Positions 11,614 to 22,880 of a DNA stretch of 64,000 nucleotides are shown in pieces. Position 1 is the stretch's first letter; every line of letters begins with the position of its first letter. The DNA is from Dipteris shenzhenensis (Eukaryota > Polypodiophyta > Polypodiopsida > Gleicheniales), in the NCBI GenBank assembly GCA_047967505.1, contig CM106539.1; one strand, given 5' to 3'. The notes under the pieces were generated by a model that worked only from the letters and a program-made list of their open reading frames with translations, made no database searches and had not been told where the DNA came from. Position numbers and translations under genes: made by a program.

Positions 11614-12451
11614 TCACAATGGAAAAATGGAAAAGGAGCAAGAAGGGAATTCTTGCCTAATAGACCTCTTGAGTGGAAATGGACCTTTCAAATAACCATT
11701 AAGTGACAACCTAGTGAAAGCATTGGAAAAGAGTACTGTTGTCATTGCACAAAATCCATGACTAAACCCCAATCTCTTCAGAATGGCAATGATAAAACTC
11801 CAACCAATTCTATCAAACTCCAACTAATTCTATCATAGGCTTTTCAAGATCTAAATTGAGCAAAATAAACCTCTCACTATGCATCACAACATAATCAATA
11901 GCAAGGGAAATTTTCATCATAGCATCTTGTATATTTCTAGCAAATATGAAACCATACTGCCTAGCATGAAGGATTCTACTTATAATGAACTTACTCTTGT
12001 TGGCCATAGCTTTTTCCATAACTTTATAAACACATCTCAACATAGGAAGGGTCCTCCAGTTCCCACATAGAGACTTGTTCTGACCCTTAGGGATTAATTT
12101 CACAATGCCAATATTTATGCTCCAAGGCAGATAACACTTGTCAAAATAGTGATTAATGAGAATAGTCATGTCCTTGCCACACACCTTCTAGTAATGCTAA
12201 TAAAACTCAATGGGAATCACATATGGCCCAAGAGATTTTACCCTAGCCATAGAGTAGATTGTGTATTTAATCTCATTCCATGAGAAAGGTCTTTGCAAGA
12301 GAGAAGCTTCATATGGTAAAACCTTAGGTGTTTTTTTGCTAAACAAATCTTCAACTCTATGTTTATGATCTGTTACCAATTGAGGGATTGAAGATGCTAT
12401 CTTTGACAAATGGCTAATAAATACCTTTGCAATCCTTTCTTCATGAATCAA
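11614..12451 (-). pseudogene. LINE reverse transcriptase remnant
   Basis: In minus-strand order there are three blocks. The first (12,451-12,197) ends SLGPYVIPIEFY, the usual run-in to a LINE RT. The second (12,184-11,813) has NIGIVKLIPKGQN, NWRTLPMLRCVYKVMEKA, ARQYGFIFARNIQDA and LLNLDLEKP. The third (11,820-11,614) has WSFIIAILKRLGF, SLNGYLKGPFPLKRSIRQ and a following Pro. These are RT motifs of L1-type plant LINEs (retroelements that reverse-transcribe at the insertion site). The catalytic (F/Y)xDD block, endonuclease and tail are not present. Confidence 0.75.
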
Positions 12452-12829
12452 TGAGGTTTAGTAACCCCCTAGAGAACCATTAATGGAAATTCAATTAATT
12501 AGATCCCTCCCCTCCTTTAGGAATCAATGAGGTTAAGCTAAGTTATGATGACTAGATTGATTTAACCTAAGTGCATACAAAAAATTGAGGTTGCCCTATC
12601 GCTTTCCCTAAAAATCTAACCGGCCTAGAAAATTTGGGTCCTTCTAGCTCCTTCTAAAACTTACCTCCCTCCACTCCTTGCTCTCCTTTTGAGAAAATAA
12701 CTCCTTTTGAGAAAATAAACACTATGGTTTCCACACTAATATGAGAAAAAAAAACATAGGCACGTGCAAAAAGATAGTCTAATCAAGCTAATTAAGATAA
12801 TCAAGCTACTAACTAGTAACTCTTGTTTG

Positions 12830-13690
12830 CCTTGAGCCAACTTGATGATATATTGCATGATGTTCCAACCACTGGGCTGGTTTAGGATACTCACATTAAG
12901 TCCAAGCCAACCTGGTTTGGAAATTGACTAGTGCATGACTTGAACTAGCCCAGATATTAAAATTAAATAATTTGACTAGTAGGAAACATAGCAATTTCAA
13001 CCAACCACCATGCTGGTCATCAATTATTTTTGTTTGTGAAATATATTTCTATATTTCAACCACATTGTTTTAGGACAATCACATAACTCTTGTTGGACCA
13101 GTGCCAACTCGGTGATATATTTCATGATGTTCCAACCATCGGAATGGTGTAGGACACTCACATTAAGTCCAAAGCCTGGTTTAGAAATAAACTCTAGTAT
13201 ATGACACAAACCAACTTAGAAATTAAACTTGACTAATATTTAACCTACTAGGACACATAGTAATTTCAACCACTAGGTTGCTCATCAATAAGACAATAAC
13301 AATATATTGTTTTTTCTTTCTATTGCATAATATATATTGTTGCTCAACCATGTTGGTTTAGGACAATCACATAACTAGTGTTTTATCTAAATTAGCCCCA
13401 TTTTAGAAATTAAACAATTAAACAATTCCAAAACTCATTCACAGACATCCACTGGGTTGGTGAAATATATTGTTGTTTAACCACCCTGGTTTAGGGCAAT
13501 CACATAACTAATGTTTGACCTAAACCAGCATGGTGATATATTGCATGATGTTCCAACCACCAAGCTGGTTTAGGAAAATCACATTAATTCTAAGCTAGCT
13601 CACTGTAGAAATTAAATTAAGCAATTAAACTATTCCAAAACACATTCAACGAACAACCACCGGGCTGGTTTAGGAAACCACTGACCTGTA
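12830..13690. repeat. Irregular degenerate tandem array
   Basis: A motif of the form GATATATTGCATGATGTTCC-AACCA recurs at 12,847, 13,114 and 13,535. A second motif, AACCA-GCTGGTTTAGGA-AATCACAT, recurs at least six times in between. Spacings of 267 and 421 bp show that units have been lost or rearranged. Non-coding. Confidence 0.7.
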
Positions 13691-13694
13691 TGAT

Positions 13695-13785
13695 GTGTAT
13701 GATGTGCTCATCCATTGCTTGAGTCCTTTCCACTATATGAAGCATGTGTATGATGTGCTCATCCATTGCTTGAGTCCTTTCCACT
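13695..13785. repeat. 51-bp tandem duplication
   Basis: GTGTATGATGTGCTCATCCA plus the following CTTGAGTCCTTTCCACT occurs at 13,695 and again at 13,746, near-identical over about 40 bp. The surrounding 13.8-15.1 kb has no recognisable gene. Confidence 0.8.
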
Positions 13786-13799
13786 TTTTGTAGACGTCC

Positions 13800-15090
13800 T
13801 TCTTAATTAGAGAAACTTTCGTATTCTCATGCCAGAACCTTGTCCCTCAATCAATAACTTTTGCACTTAGGATGTCTCTCCTTCTCTTGCATTGTGTTGA
13901 AGCCCACAAGCTTCTCCAATCAGGATGATCCTATGTTGCTTCCACTTTATGCCCAATCCTAGGAGCCATATTGGTCCTTCTGATTGACAACATCTTCAAC
14001 ACTGTGTGCGCCCAAGCCATTCTCCTTTGTTTTAGGCGATACCAACATAGCTAATGTCACCCTCTTTGCAGCTAGCTGATCTAATTTGTGCAGCCTAAAG
14101 CTTATGAAGACTTGAGAAAATGCAATGACCTTCGACAACTTATGAGCCATATAGAAAGGAATTGCATGGAAAAAGAACCAATACAGAACTATAAATAGTG
14201 TTGGATTTATTAAAAGATCTTTGCACATGCACAAATTGCACATTTTCAAATCCTTCCATTCTATGGTGAATCTAGATACCAATATCACAAACTATTAATG
14301 TTTAAAGACCACCATGCACTAGTCCCACTAGTTTGGCTTCCATTGTTTCAATTGGTTTTGCTTTTCAACAAAACATGAAAAAGTTATGGAGCCTTCCCTC
14401 TAATGGGTATGCATAATTGAGGCACAACATGGAGGCCCCTTAAACCACATCTAAGGTTCTCAGTTAAGTGTGATTTTTGATTGAGGAGAAGCTCAAGTAG
14501 GGTAGTATTGAATGTCTCGTTCCAAATCTTTATTCCATATGTTTTGGTCTCATGTTTCTAGTAATGGTACTGATACATCAGATAATGGTGCTAATACTGG
14601 ATTCATTTAGAATAACAAAAAAACAACATAAATGAATTTTACTTTCCTTATGGTTTTCAATGAATGGTTAATTTACTTAAAAAAGTTTGATTGTTATGTA
14701 CATTTCATTATTAAAGATACTTAATTAGTGACACTTTTCACATGAGGAATTAGATGATCATTTATGTCAAACATTTCAACACAAAGCCTAAAACAAAGTA
14801 ATTCTACGATTATAAATCTTAAGATCACCAATTTTTACAATATTAGCTTACTACTCAAGATTAGTACCTATGGGGGAAATGAATGCACGTGCAAGTGGAA
14901 AATCCATATGACATTGACAATTGTAATATTGCAAGGATCGATCAACAATCTGAGAAAAAAAAAGATATTTAGAAAATATAATCATGAGGACATAAAAAGA
15001 AAGTATGAGAGGTTATGATAGCAAATATGGGATAAGGGAGGGAGGGTGTATGCATTGGTAGGCACATTTGTTGTTTGAAAAGTGATGCTT
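13800..15090. other. AT-rich intergenic, no gene seen
   Basis: Only short frames without domain resemblance. No terminal repeats, RNA genes or long microsatellites noted. Confidence 0.45.
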
Positions 15091-15094
15091 AGCA

Positions 15095-15245
15095 CATGCA
15101 ACTTTATTCTCACTAGAGTATGGTCTACTACTGTAGTTATATACTTTGAAGGTCTAGTATGGTCTAATACTATAGTTATACACTTTATTCTCATTAGAGT
15201 ATGGTCTACTACTGTAGTTATATACACTTTGAAGGTCTAGTATAA
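15095..15245. repeat. ~85-bp tandem duplication
   Basis: The block CTTTATTCTCACTAGAGTAT, GGTCTACTACTGTAGTTATA, CTTTGAAGGTCTAGTAT recurs in order about 85 bp later, with a partial copy between. A short minus-strand frame across it merely reads through the repeat. Confidence 0.75.
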
Positions 15246-15734
15246 GAGCCTTTAGCCTAATTAAGCCTTGGTTTATTAAAAAAAATATTGTAGTCACATA
15301 TGGATTGAGTGACTTGTACTACCCATGATACATTGGCAACAATAGTACATTGTATTGGTCATTTTATGCAAGATTGATTCAGAATAGCTTAATGTTTACA
15401 ATAAATCAAGCCCCCAAATTATTATCTTTGTAATAACCATACAAAATTAATACCAAATTCAACTTGATTGTACAAGTCTATGTTTGGTGTGCTTAAGCGC
15501 ATACCTATAATAGGAAACTCTTCAAAAGGTAGATCTAGTATACTTGCAAAATTTTAGTTAAAGAATATTTAATTTCCATGGAAATTATTTTTAAATTTAC
15601 AATTTTAAGGCTAAAGGTGACCTTTTTTACAAACCTAGTTTCACAACATGGAAAATTATAAGAGCATGCAAATTTTTATGGGGCTTACAAAGGTCCTGCA
15701 AAGGTTTCCTTATTAACAAAACTAAACAAAACTA

Positions 15735-15818
15735 ATGCAAAAATATCACCCATGGGAATAACATTGTAGTTGCATAATGCAAAAATATCACCCATGGGAA
15801 TCACATTGTAGTAGCATA
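15735..15818. repeat. 42-bp tandem duplication
   Basis: ATGCAAAAATATCACCCATG followed by GGAAT-ACATTGTAGT-GCATA occurs at 15,735 and 15,777. Confidence 0.8.
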
Positions 15819-15819
15819 A

Positions 15820-17480
15820 TAGCAAGTGTTGTCTTCCATAAAAAGGCATCATTTGATGCTTTTGACACTATTTAGGGGATGGAGTTCTTACATTAGCACC
15901 AATAGTTGCAATATAATTAATTACAAGAAGGGAGTAGAATTGTCATTGTTGCTGACCATGGGGAAGGCATTCTTACATTAGCACACATAGTTGTACTACA
16001 AGGGAGATAATGCAAGACATCAATACTCAATCAAAAAAAAATGTTTCATGTGTTTTGTAAAGCAAAGCCTATAACAATTCCAAAAATGTTTGCAAAAGAA
16101 TATGATAGAAAGAAACTCCTTGATAACAAAAAAAACCCCTACGAAGTCTCAACAACATAAGATCTTGCATTCCATATATGGCGTAAGCAGTGGAATTGAA
16201 GCCAAGGATGAGACATGGAAATAATGAATTGATTTTTAGTGAGTATTTCTCTTTATGATCCATAGATAGGGCCCTTCCTATTTTACAAAAACATTGAACA
16301 TATTGCCAACCATGAATAAATATAAAAACTTGGTAGTGTTTTAGGACTGTTCTCAAGTAGAACAAATTCTTTGTCTTATAGTAAAGGCCATATTTGTGCC
16401 ATAGAAAATGTTTCTATGGTGAAGACAACAATATAAGATTGTAATACCATGAAACCTGGATGAAAATAGAACATAAACAAATATGTAAATCCATGTCACA
16501 TTCACTCATGCCTACATTTGGGAAATTGTGGCATACATATACAGCTTATTCTCTGATATCATTTAAACTTTTATTTACATTGAGAAATTTATTCCTCACC
16601 CCTCATCTTTAACATGTGCATGCCTTTTAAAGGTTTGTCATGCCATGCTTATATATTACTTTTGTCATGCCATGCCATGTTTTTCATGCCATCCTTATGT
16701 AAAGATTCCCCCCCTTTCGTGTGGCACTAACAAATTTCATATCTATTGATGTGGTCCTAACAAAAGTCACAATTCGAACATATTTAAATATAAAAAATGC
16801 CTTCTACCTTACTTCTCAAGCTTTTTCTCTAGTAATGTTTCAAGTACTTATTAGACTTTACTTGAAGAAATGTTTGGAGTACTTATTTGACTTACGTATA
16901 GGTATTAGGAACTTTAGACATACTTCTTTGCCACTAGTTCCTATTAATGATTTGATTGGGTCTCTTTTTAGCTCTTTTTGGGAGGTGCCCATGAAAGGAG
17001 TAGAAATACTCCCAAAAGAAAGATCTACCTCCTTGAAGATATCACGCAACCTTGCATATCGCCTTCAAGAGTAATTATGAAACTTTGCTACCATGTTTAT
17101 ATCTATGATTTCTTTGGCCAAGTGGGAAAAGCAACATCACAGTTATTATGAAGTAGCAATACCTTATATCTTACTTCCCTTGCCTTGTCCATCCTTACAT
17201 CTTCCTTCCCTTGTCCATCCTTCACCCTAAACTAATTATTAGGAGCACTCCAAAGTGTTCCTTTGTGTCCACTAATGAGTTTTGCATCTTTAAAAGTTCA
17301 TGATTCATAGGATCAACAAAGAGTGATCTCTACCTTTTTGTCCACTAATGGGTTTTTCATCTTTTAAAGTTCATGACTCATCAAATCAAAGTATGATCTT
17401 TACCTGCCTTTGAATAAAAGCAACAAACATGGCTTAGATGCAACAAAATTTGAGGTTGCCATTGGGGTGTCTCATGCAAT
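15820..17480. other. AT-rich intergenic, no gene seen
   Basis: A plus-strand frame of 117 codons at 16,721-17,074 has no recognisable motifs, and both strands are open there. I treat it as chance. No other feature seen. Confidence 0.4.
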
Positions 17481-17481
17481 G

Positions 17482-17482
17482 A

Positions 17483-17513
<31 letters not shown>

Positions 17514-17567
17514 ACGCATGCATGCATGTGTGTGTGTGTGGGTGTGTGTGTGTGCATGTGTGTGTGC

Positions 17568-17660
<93 letters not shown>
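17482..17660. repeat. Compound (TG)n-(AG)45 microsatellite
   Basis: An interrupted TG tract (17,482-17,569, with CGCACGCATGCATGCATG inside) is followed directly by an uninterrupted AG tract at 17,571-17,660, i.e. 45 perfect repeats. Long perfect tracts are usually length-polymorphic. Serine/leucine and glutamate/arginine frames across it are artefacts. Confidence 0.97.
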
Positions 17661-17662
<2 letters not shown>

Positions 17663-18949
17663 TTGTGCACTCATGAGGTTCTATGCACTATGCATCACGT
17701 AGCACATCTGCTTGTAACAATCCCGGGCTATGAGCCCTTGCTAACAAACTTGGCATTCCATTGTCTCTATCCTTTTCTACTATCCTACAAGTTCTTTCAT
17801 TAAACATCTTCTTATGCATCTCCACCGTGTCACAACACACCTTGTCCATTATGTTGACACTTGCTTTCCTTCAACGAGTGACACTCCTACAAGTAGCAAG
17901 ATATAGTTCTCAATGGCATGTAGGCTTAGGCTAGTTTAGAACACCAAGCGAAGGATGGTGCAATTTCATCCATCAACATAATGTTAAAAAACTCCCCCAT
18001 AAATTATAATGATATGCTCTCTTCTCATCCACTCCACATGGCACTTTATTTTCCAACATCTATGCAACTATTTGTGTACATGAGACAATGTAGAACAAGA
18101 ACCATTCCCAAAAAGACATTTAATTTGGGTAGCTAGAAAGCAAGGCTATCTAGAAGAGCATTGGGCATTCAATAGAAAAGTCAAAGCTAAAACACAAAAC
18201 AACTTGATCCAAGGTGCAAGGTGAAACTAGAATCTTTGATTAATAGAGATGATAGAGGGTGGAGAGGTCATTTTCTTTTGCTACCTTTGTGTTTGCTTCC
18301 CTTTTTTTAAAAGGAAGATTCTCTACTTATACACACATGTGTTTGCATGTACATATGTTGAGGAGGTTTTCAATGTGTACCAATTCCACTTTACAAATAA
18401 TAAACTCCATGTATAAACATGCTACCAATTCTTTATCAACATATTAAGAGGAGACAATATTTAGTGATGACATCTTCTTTTAATAATGAGACCTTGCTTT
18501 TCTAGTGTTAGTATATTTCATTCATCATACATGTAGATTCAAAGACCCTACACTTCTCTAAAAGAGATAATAAGTAAAGATCTTTTACTCAATAGGTTAA
18601 ATTTCATATAGCAAAGAAACTAAAAGAGTTTAAATGGGAGAGCATTAGGGACCCAATTGAAGCTAATAAAAGGTACACAATGCACATGTCATGATGAAAA
18701 GCACAAAGTTTGACTTCCACATGGCATGAATTCGATAAAGCATAACAATATCCAAGATAAGAATTAGAATCCATCAAATGCAAAACTTGAAAAAGGAATG
18801 CGAGTTCTTTTAGTGATATGGCTTCTTTGAGATGAGAGTATACATGTACAAAACACAGATAAATTAACTGAAGCACATAAATTGGAAAATGAATATAGCA
18901 ATAAAAAAGAAATTTCCTTGTACACATGTTCCCAGTTCATAATTTTAGT
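17661..18949. other. AT-rich intergenic, no gene seen
   Basis: No recognisable domain on either strand; short frames only. Confidence 0.4.
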
Positions 18950-19085
18950 AACTACTACATCTATCTCAATACAACTCTCCATATCAAGAGTTGCGATCTA
19001 CATAAACAAATTATATTTTGAGTGACCACTACATCTATCCCAATAAAACTCTCCATTATCAAGAATTGCGATCTACATAAAATCC
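18950..19085. repeat. ~74-bp tandem duplication
   Basis: ACTACATCTATCTCAATACA, then CTCTCCAT-ATCAAGA and TTGCGATCTACATAAA, recurs about 74 bp later with few changes. Confidence 0.75.
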
Positions 19086-19155
19086 ATCACTATTATAATA
19101 GTCAACAGACTTGGAGTCACAATATATCACACACTCAACAAATTAGTATCTTATT

Positions 19156-19200
19156 GATACCATCTAATAGAGATATAATCAAGGGCTATTAGATGGTATC
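19156..19200. repeat. 15-bp perfect inverted repeat with 15-bp loop
   Basis: GATACCATCTAATAG (19,156-19,170) is matched by its exact reverse complement at 19,186-19,200. A third, direct partial copy (TACCATCTAATGGAGAT) follows at about 19,208. It could form a hairpin, but no gene is attached. Confidence 0.8.
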
Positions 19201-19914
19201 TCATTATACCATCTAATGGAGATCTAATCTAGGACTACATGCATTTCCCCATGCTGTACATGCTTTGTTTAGCTATATGACTTGAATGTACACCAAAATA
19301 AATGGTGTACCAGCCTTGTCGTGGGCCTCATTGTTTATTGTTTCTCATTGCAATACATATGTGGTTTGCATTAAGATGCACACACTTGAAATGCACTCTA
19401 AGACTAATGGTGTATGACCTTGTCGTTTATTGTTAATTTCTCACTACAATATATTTGGCATCAAGATGCTCAGACTTGCAATGTTTACTGGCCAAATAGG
19501 CATTGACATTTACCATGCATGAGAACCCAACCAATTCAAATTGAACTTAGTACACTTAATAGGCTTCTATAGAATAAGGTGGAGGGAGTAGAACACCATG
19601 CAATAGCTAGTAGAATATTATCAAAGCTTAGAACAAGAATTTGTAGCATCCTTGTCTGGATGGATGCGCAAAGGCTGGGATCTTGCTAATCGTGCAAATG
19701 CGTAGATGTAGCATCGACAAGAGTGTACTTACTTCATATGGCAAAAAAATATACATTTGTAAGACTTATGATTTTGACACCTATGTAAAGTTACACTCAA
19801 TGTAAACTTTATAGCTTTGTGTTAAGTAAATGCATTTTGTATGCATACTTATTTAGATTTGAACTTAAAGAATATCTATTATGTGAATCCATATCTTTGA
19901 GGGGGATGTGGTTA

Positions 19915-20123
19915 ATTACCATGTCCTGTCCACGTGAAGGGTAGGGTGAGCGCAACTTGAGCAAACTTATTGACTTGATATTTTTTTATTCTTCTTGACC
20001 CACACAGCCACCCATTTGGTGCTACTAAAGGGCCCTTCCCTATGCCTACACAGCAAGCTGCTAGGGATCGAGCAAGGGTCGCTGCTGTGGTAGGCAAGCA
20101 GCCCTACCACTGGTGCTCCATCC
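19915..20123 (-). mobile_element. Probable tRNA-derived SINE
   Basis: On the minus strand, from about 20,123, the sequence reads GGAGCACCAGTGGTAGGGCT, close to an RNA polymerase III A box of tRNA-type SINEs. About 35 bp further on, GCTCGATCCC resembles the B box (GTTCGANNCC). A tRNA-unrelated body follows with a short A-rich run (AATAAAAAAATA). No complete tRNA cloverleaf is present. SINEs are non-coding and depend on LINE machinery. The ends are estimated, with no clear target duplication. Confidence 0.45.
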
Positions 20124-20460
20124 TCAAGTTGATTGTAGTGTTAACAATGGACAAAAGACTTGAGAGTGACATGGAGGTGCAATAGCAAAGTTGTGAGATT
20201 TATTATTTTTTTTGTTTTTGGAAGAATTGAGGAAGGTGGTATTCCATGTAAAAGTGTCATTGGGTCGGATAATGTGAACCTTGTCATGAGCCGATTGCCA
20301 ACATCTTGTACATAATGAGCAAGAGGGAGGCAATGTTGCTTAGAATGTGAGAATTTGTAAGAGCACCTCCTTGTGAAGCACAATAGTTAACTCAATGCTA
20401 CTATTAGTGGAATATGAAGTGCCTTGCCCACATGGTGCTATCGAAAAATAAGCCGACGCT
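20124..20460. other. Intergenic, nothing recognised
   Basis: No domain or repeat seen between the SINE-like element and the promoter-like sequence upstream of the proline-rich gene. Confidence 0.4.
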
Positions 20461-20484
20461 TGACGGTTGAGAGCACTTAGGGAG

Positions 20485-20490
20485 TATAAA
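20485..20490 (+). promoter_or_regulatory. Candidate TATA box
   Basis: TATAAA lies in the context GAGTATAAAAGCAG, a good plant TATA box. It sits about 1.3 kb upstream of the start codon at 21,781. If used, the transcript has a long, GA-rich 5' leader or a 5' intron. A weaker start nearer the gene is possible. Confidence 0.3.
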
Positions 20491-20639
20491 AGCAGTCGAG
20501 CTGAGCTGAGTGGAATAGCAACTCTCGTTGGCTATTTGTAGTTGGCCAAAAGTTTGGAAATAGGGACCACCAGATGGTAAAAAAGTGGTATCAATTAATT
20601 AGGTGTGTGGAGGGGGGGGAACGCAAACTGTAAGATGTT

Positions 20640-20945
20640 TAATCGGCGAGAAAACAGAATTTGAGAAAGTTTGAATCGAGAAGGTTCCGAATCGAGAGGG
20701 TTCACTAAGCGAGTATATGAGGGGGAGGGAGGGTGGGAGGGAGAGGGAGAGTTGAAGGAGAGAGAGAGAGAGGGCTTGAGTGTAGGGAGGGGAGTTGAGA
20801 GGGAGAGTGGAAGGGGGAAAAGGGGCGCAGGGAGGGGGAGAAATAGAGGGAGGAAGAGTGGAGTGAGGCTGAGAGCGAGAGGAGGGAGAGGCTAAGAGAA
20901 GAGAGAGAGGGAGAGGGGAAGCGAGGGAGGGAGGTGATTGAGGTG
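20640..20945 (+). repeat. Purine-rich (GA/GGGA) tract upstream of the proline-rich gene
   Basis: About 300 bp is almost wholly A and G on the plus strand, with GAGAGAGAGAGAG and many GGGAGGG blocks. Such GA-rich tracts are frequent in plant promoters and 5' leaders. The glutamate/arginine/glycine-rich frame through it is a composition artefact. Confidence 0.7.
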
Positions 20946-21780
20946 AGACCCAGGAGGGGCGTAATCAGGCCCTTGAGCTTAGCTTAATGTGTCATTTGAA
21001 TCACTTGAACTAATTAATGAATTCAAAAGAGAGTGAGAGCGATTAGGGAAGTAGTTGGCAAAGTTTGAAATAAAAGCAAGCACGGGGAAGCACTCTAAGG
21101 CTGGTCACACATCAAAACTAGGCCTACCCAACTTTCAATAATTTGGTTGTGGTAGGCTGCTGGGGGTGCATACACATTGCCTTTTCTTTGGTGGTCAGTT
21201 TAAGGCCGTCGTTGGTTGGTGTAGGTCTGCATTAGATTTTTGTGTGTGAAAGAGTTGCAGTCGGGCGCGATCAAACCTGCAAAAATCACGCTACCAAGCA
21301 GATGTGCCTCGATAAATTGTTTGGATGTGTGGGTGGGTGCAGCCCCAATGTGTAACCAGTTGGGCTAAGAGAGTTTACAGGGCAGGCGAGATTGCTGGGC
21401 AAGGTCAAGTGAACAGCCGAGATTGGAGAAGAAGAAGAATTTGTTTAAAGTGAGGCGAGAAGGCAGGGTAATCGATTCTTGGGAGTGAATTCAAAACAGG
21501 TGGTAACAACAAGAAGAGTCAAAGGGGTAAGCAAAAAGAGACCAAGAGGTGAAGGAAAGGGGGGAGGAAGAAGCCAAGGAGAAAACGCGTTAGAGGGGGG
21601 ATACCAAACTCTTAATGTTGATTTGTATATTAAGCTCTTGACTTTGTCCTTAATCTCGGTCTTCGTCTTCATCTCCATCTCCATCTCCATCTCCCTCGCC
21701 ATAGCTCAGACCTGCGAGCTCCACAATCGCCATAGCCACCACCAGCTTCTGCACCACCCCATCGCCATAGCTCGCCTCCA

Positions 21781-22299
21781 ATGCCCTTGCATTCCCTCGC
21801 CATGTCTATGGCCTTCTCTCCTTCCTCCCTCGCCCTCGCCGCTTTCGCTTCCATGGCTTTCCTCTTCCTCCCCGGCGCTTCCTCCCCCCCCCCCAAACTC
21901 TCTCCCCCTCGTTCTCCTCCATCTCCCCTTCCTCCCCCTCCTCACTCCCCTTCTCCTTCTCCTTCTCCTTCTCCTTCGCCTTCTCCTTCTCCTTCACCTG
22001 CGCATTCACCTTCCTTCTCCCCTGCTCCCCATCATTCTCATCCTTCTCCTGCCCCTTCCCCGTCCCCTTCGCCGTCGCACCCCCCTAAAGCTGCCCCCAC
22101 TCCAGCCCAATCTCAGTTGCCTTTCAACAAGTCGAGCGATCTTCAGCGAGGAAAGGCCTTGGGGATCGTCCTAGTCTCCATCGCGGGATTGCTGCAGGCA
22201 GCCGTGGTGGCTTTCCTATTCGTCAAAAGGAAGCAGATGTTGAAGAATGTGCGCAGTTATGAACTGAACGGCCCTTCCGAGAACTGGCATGATGTATAG
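21781..22299 (+). CDS. Proline/serine-rich (arabinogalactan-like) single-pass membrane protein
   Basis: This 172-residue protein is complete, with a stop at 22,297. Residues 1-35 form an N-terminal signal peptide with the hydrophobic core ALAAFASMAFLFLPGA. Residues 36-108 are almost entirely Pro, Ser, Ala and His with SPSPSP dipeptides, the classic substrate for proline hydroxylation and O-glycosylation in arabinogalactan and hydroxyproline-rich glycoproteins. Residues 127-148 are a transmembrane helix (GIVLVSIAGLLQAAVVAFLF). It is followed by a basic stop-transfer KRKQ and a short tail with YELNG. Expected place: plasma membrane, with the glycosylated part in the cell wall. In-frame Met codons at 8 and 10 are alternative starts. 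No intron is needed. It is the only convincing intact host gene here. The exact family and function are not determined. Confidence 0.8.
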   Translation: MPLHSLAMSMAFSPSSLALAAFASMAFLFLPGASSPPPKLSPPRSPPSPLPPPPHSPSPSPSPSPSPSPSPSPAHSPSFSPAPHHSHPSPAPSPSPSPSHPPKAAPTPAQSQLPFNKSSDLQRGKALGIVLVSIAGLLQAAVVAFLFVKRKQMLKNVRSYELNGPSENWHDV

Positions 22300-22880
22300 T
22301 AAACTAGACAATTTTGTGCGCCCGTTTTGGTGTGCATTCTTCTTCCATCAAGTTTCCACGTTGTAAACTGAGGAGGGTAATCGAAGCAGCATGTCCATCA
22401 CGTAGAGCCTACAAAGCTCCGAAAGAAGAAGAGTGCAATTGAAGCAGAACTTTTGCTAGGTTAAAAGTTTCCAAACCTAAGGCAGTAGAGAGGATGAAGA
22501 CAGACCGCGGACAGTTTATCGTATATCTTAAAGACGAGGGGCCAGAATTCCCAAAGTGTGGGCGCATGCGCACGTACGTTGCAGTTGAGATTTCCTGCTC
22601 TCGAGTTTCATTTGCAGGGTCTCTTGAGTGTCCCTGTTTGGAAGCCATGCAAGCATGGGATTTGCAAAAGCATTGGCTTCTGTGAAGAATCCGGTCGGTA
22701 TGCGAGTCTCTTCTTCGATCCACAAGTCCGGCTCAGATTGCCGTCTTACGTCTGTCGCAACTTTGCTTCTCCTCGCGTTTGGCCTACCACGACGTCAATG
22801 CGAGTCGTTTCATTAATTTATTGATTGTTCGATGTACTACCTTGTACAGTTTTAAGGAACGGATTTCAACAATAATGTTT
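22300..22880 (+). other. Likely 3' untranslated and flanking region
   Basis: The base composition remains gene-like for about 500 bp after the stop codon. AT-rich, polyadenylation-like sequence (TTAATTTATTGATTGTTCGA, then TTGTACAG and CAATAATG) occurs at 22,812-22,878. Open frames on both strands here lack domain features. Confidence 0.4.

Noticed and set aside
13695-15818. Local tandem repeats considered as a CRISPR-like array
   Set aside because: Only two copies each, direct tandem with no unique spacers, in plant DNA.
17381-17803. Frames rich in Leu-Ser, Cys-Val and Glu-Arg
   Set aside because: They are translations of the TG/AG microsatellite in every frame.
20040-20123. A functional tRNA gene
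   Set aside because: Only A- and B-box-like sequences are present; no acceptor or anticodon stem pairing can be traced, so a SINE head is more likely.
21445-22174. Long plus frame (231 codons) and minus frames over the proline-rich gene
   Set aside because: Composition shadows. Only the 21,781-22,299 frame has a signal peptide, SP repeats and a transmembrane helix in sensible order, with a stop in place.
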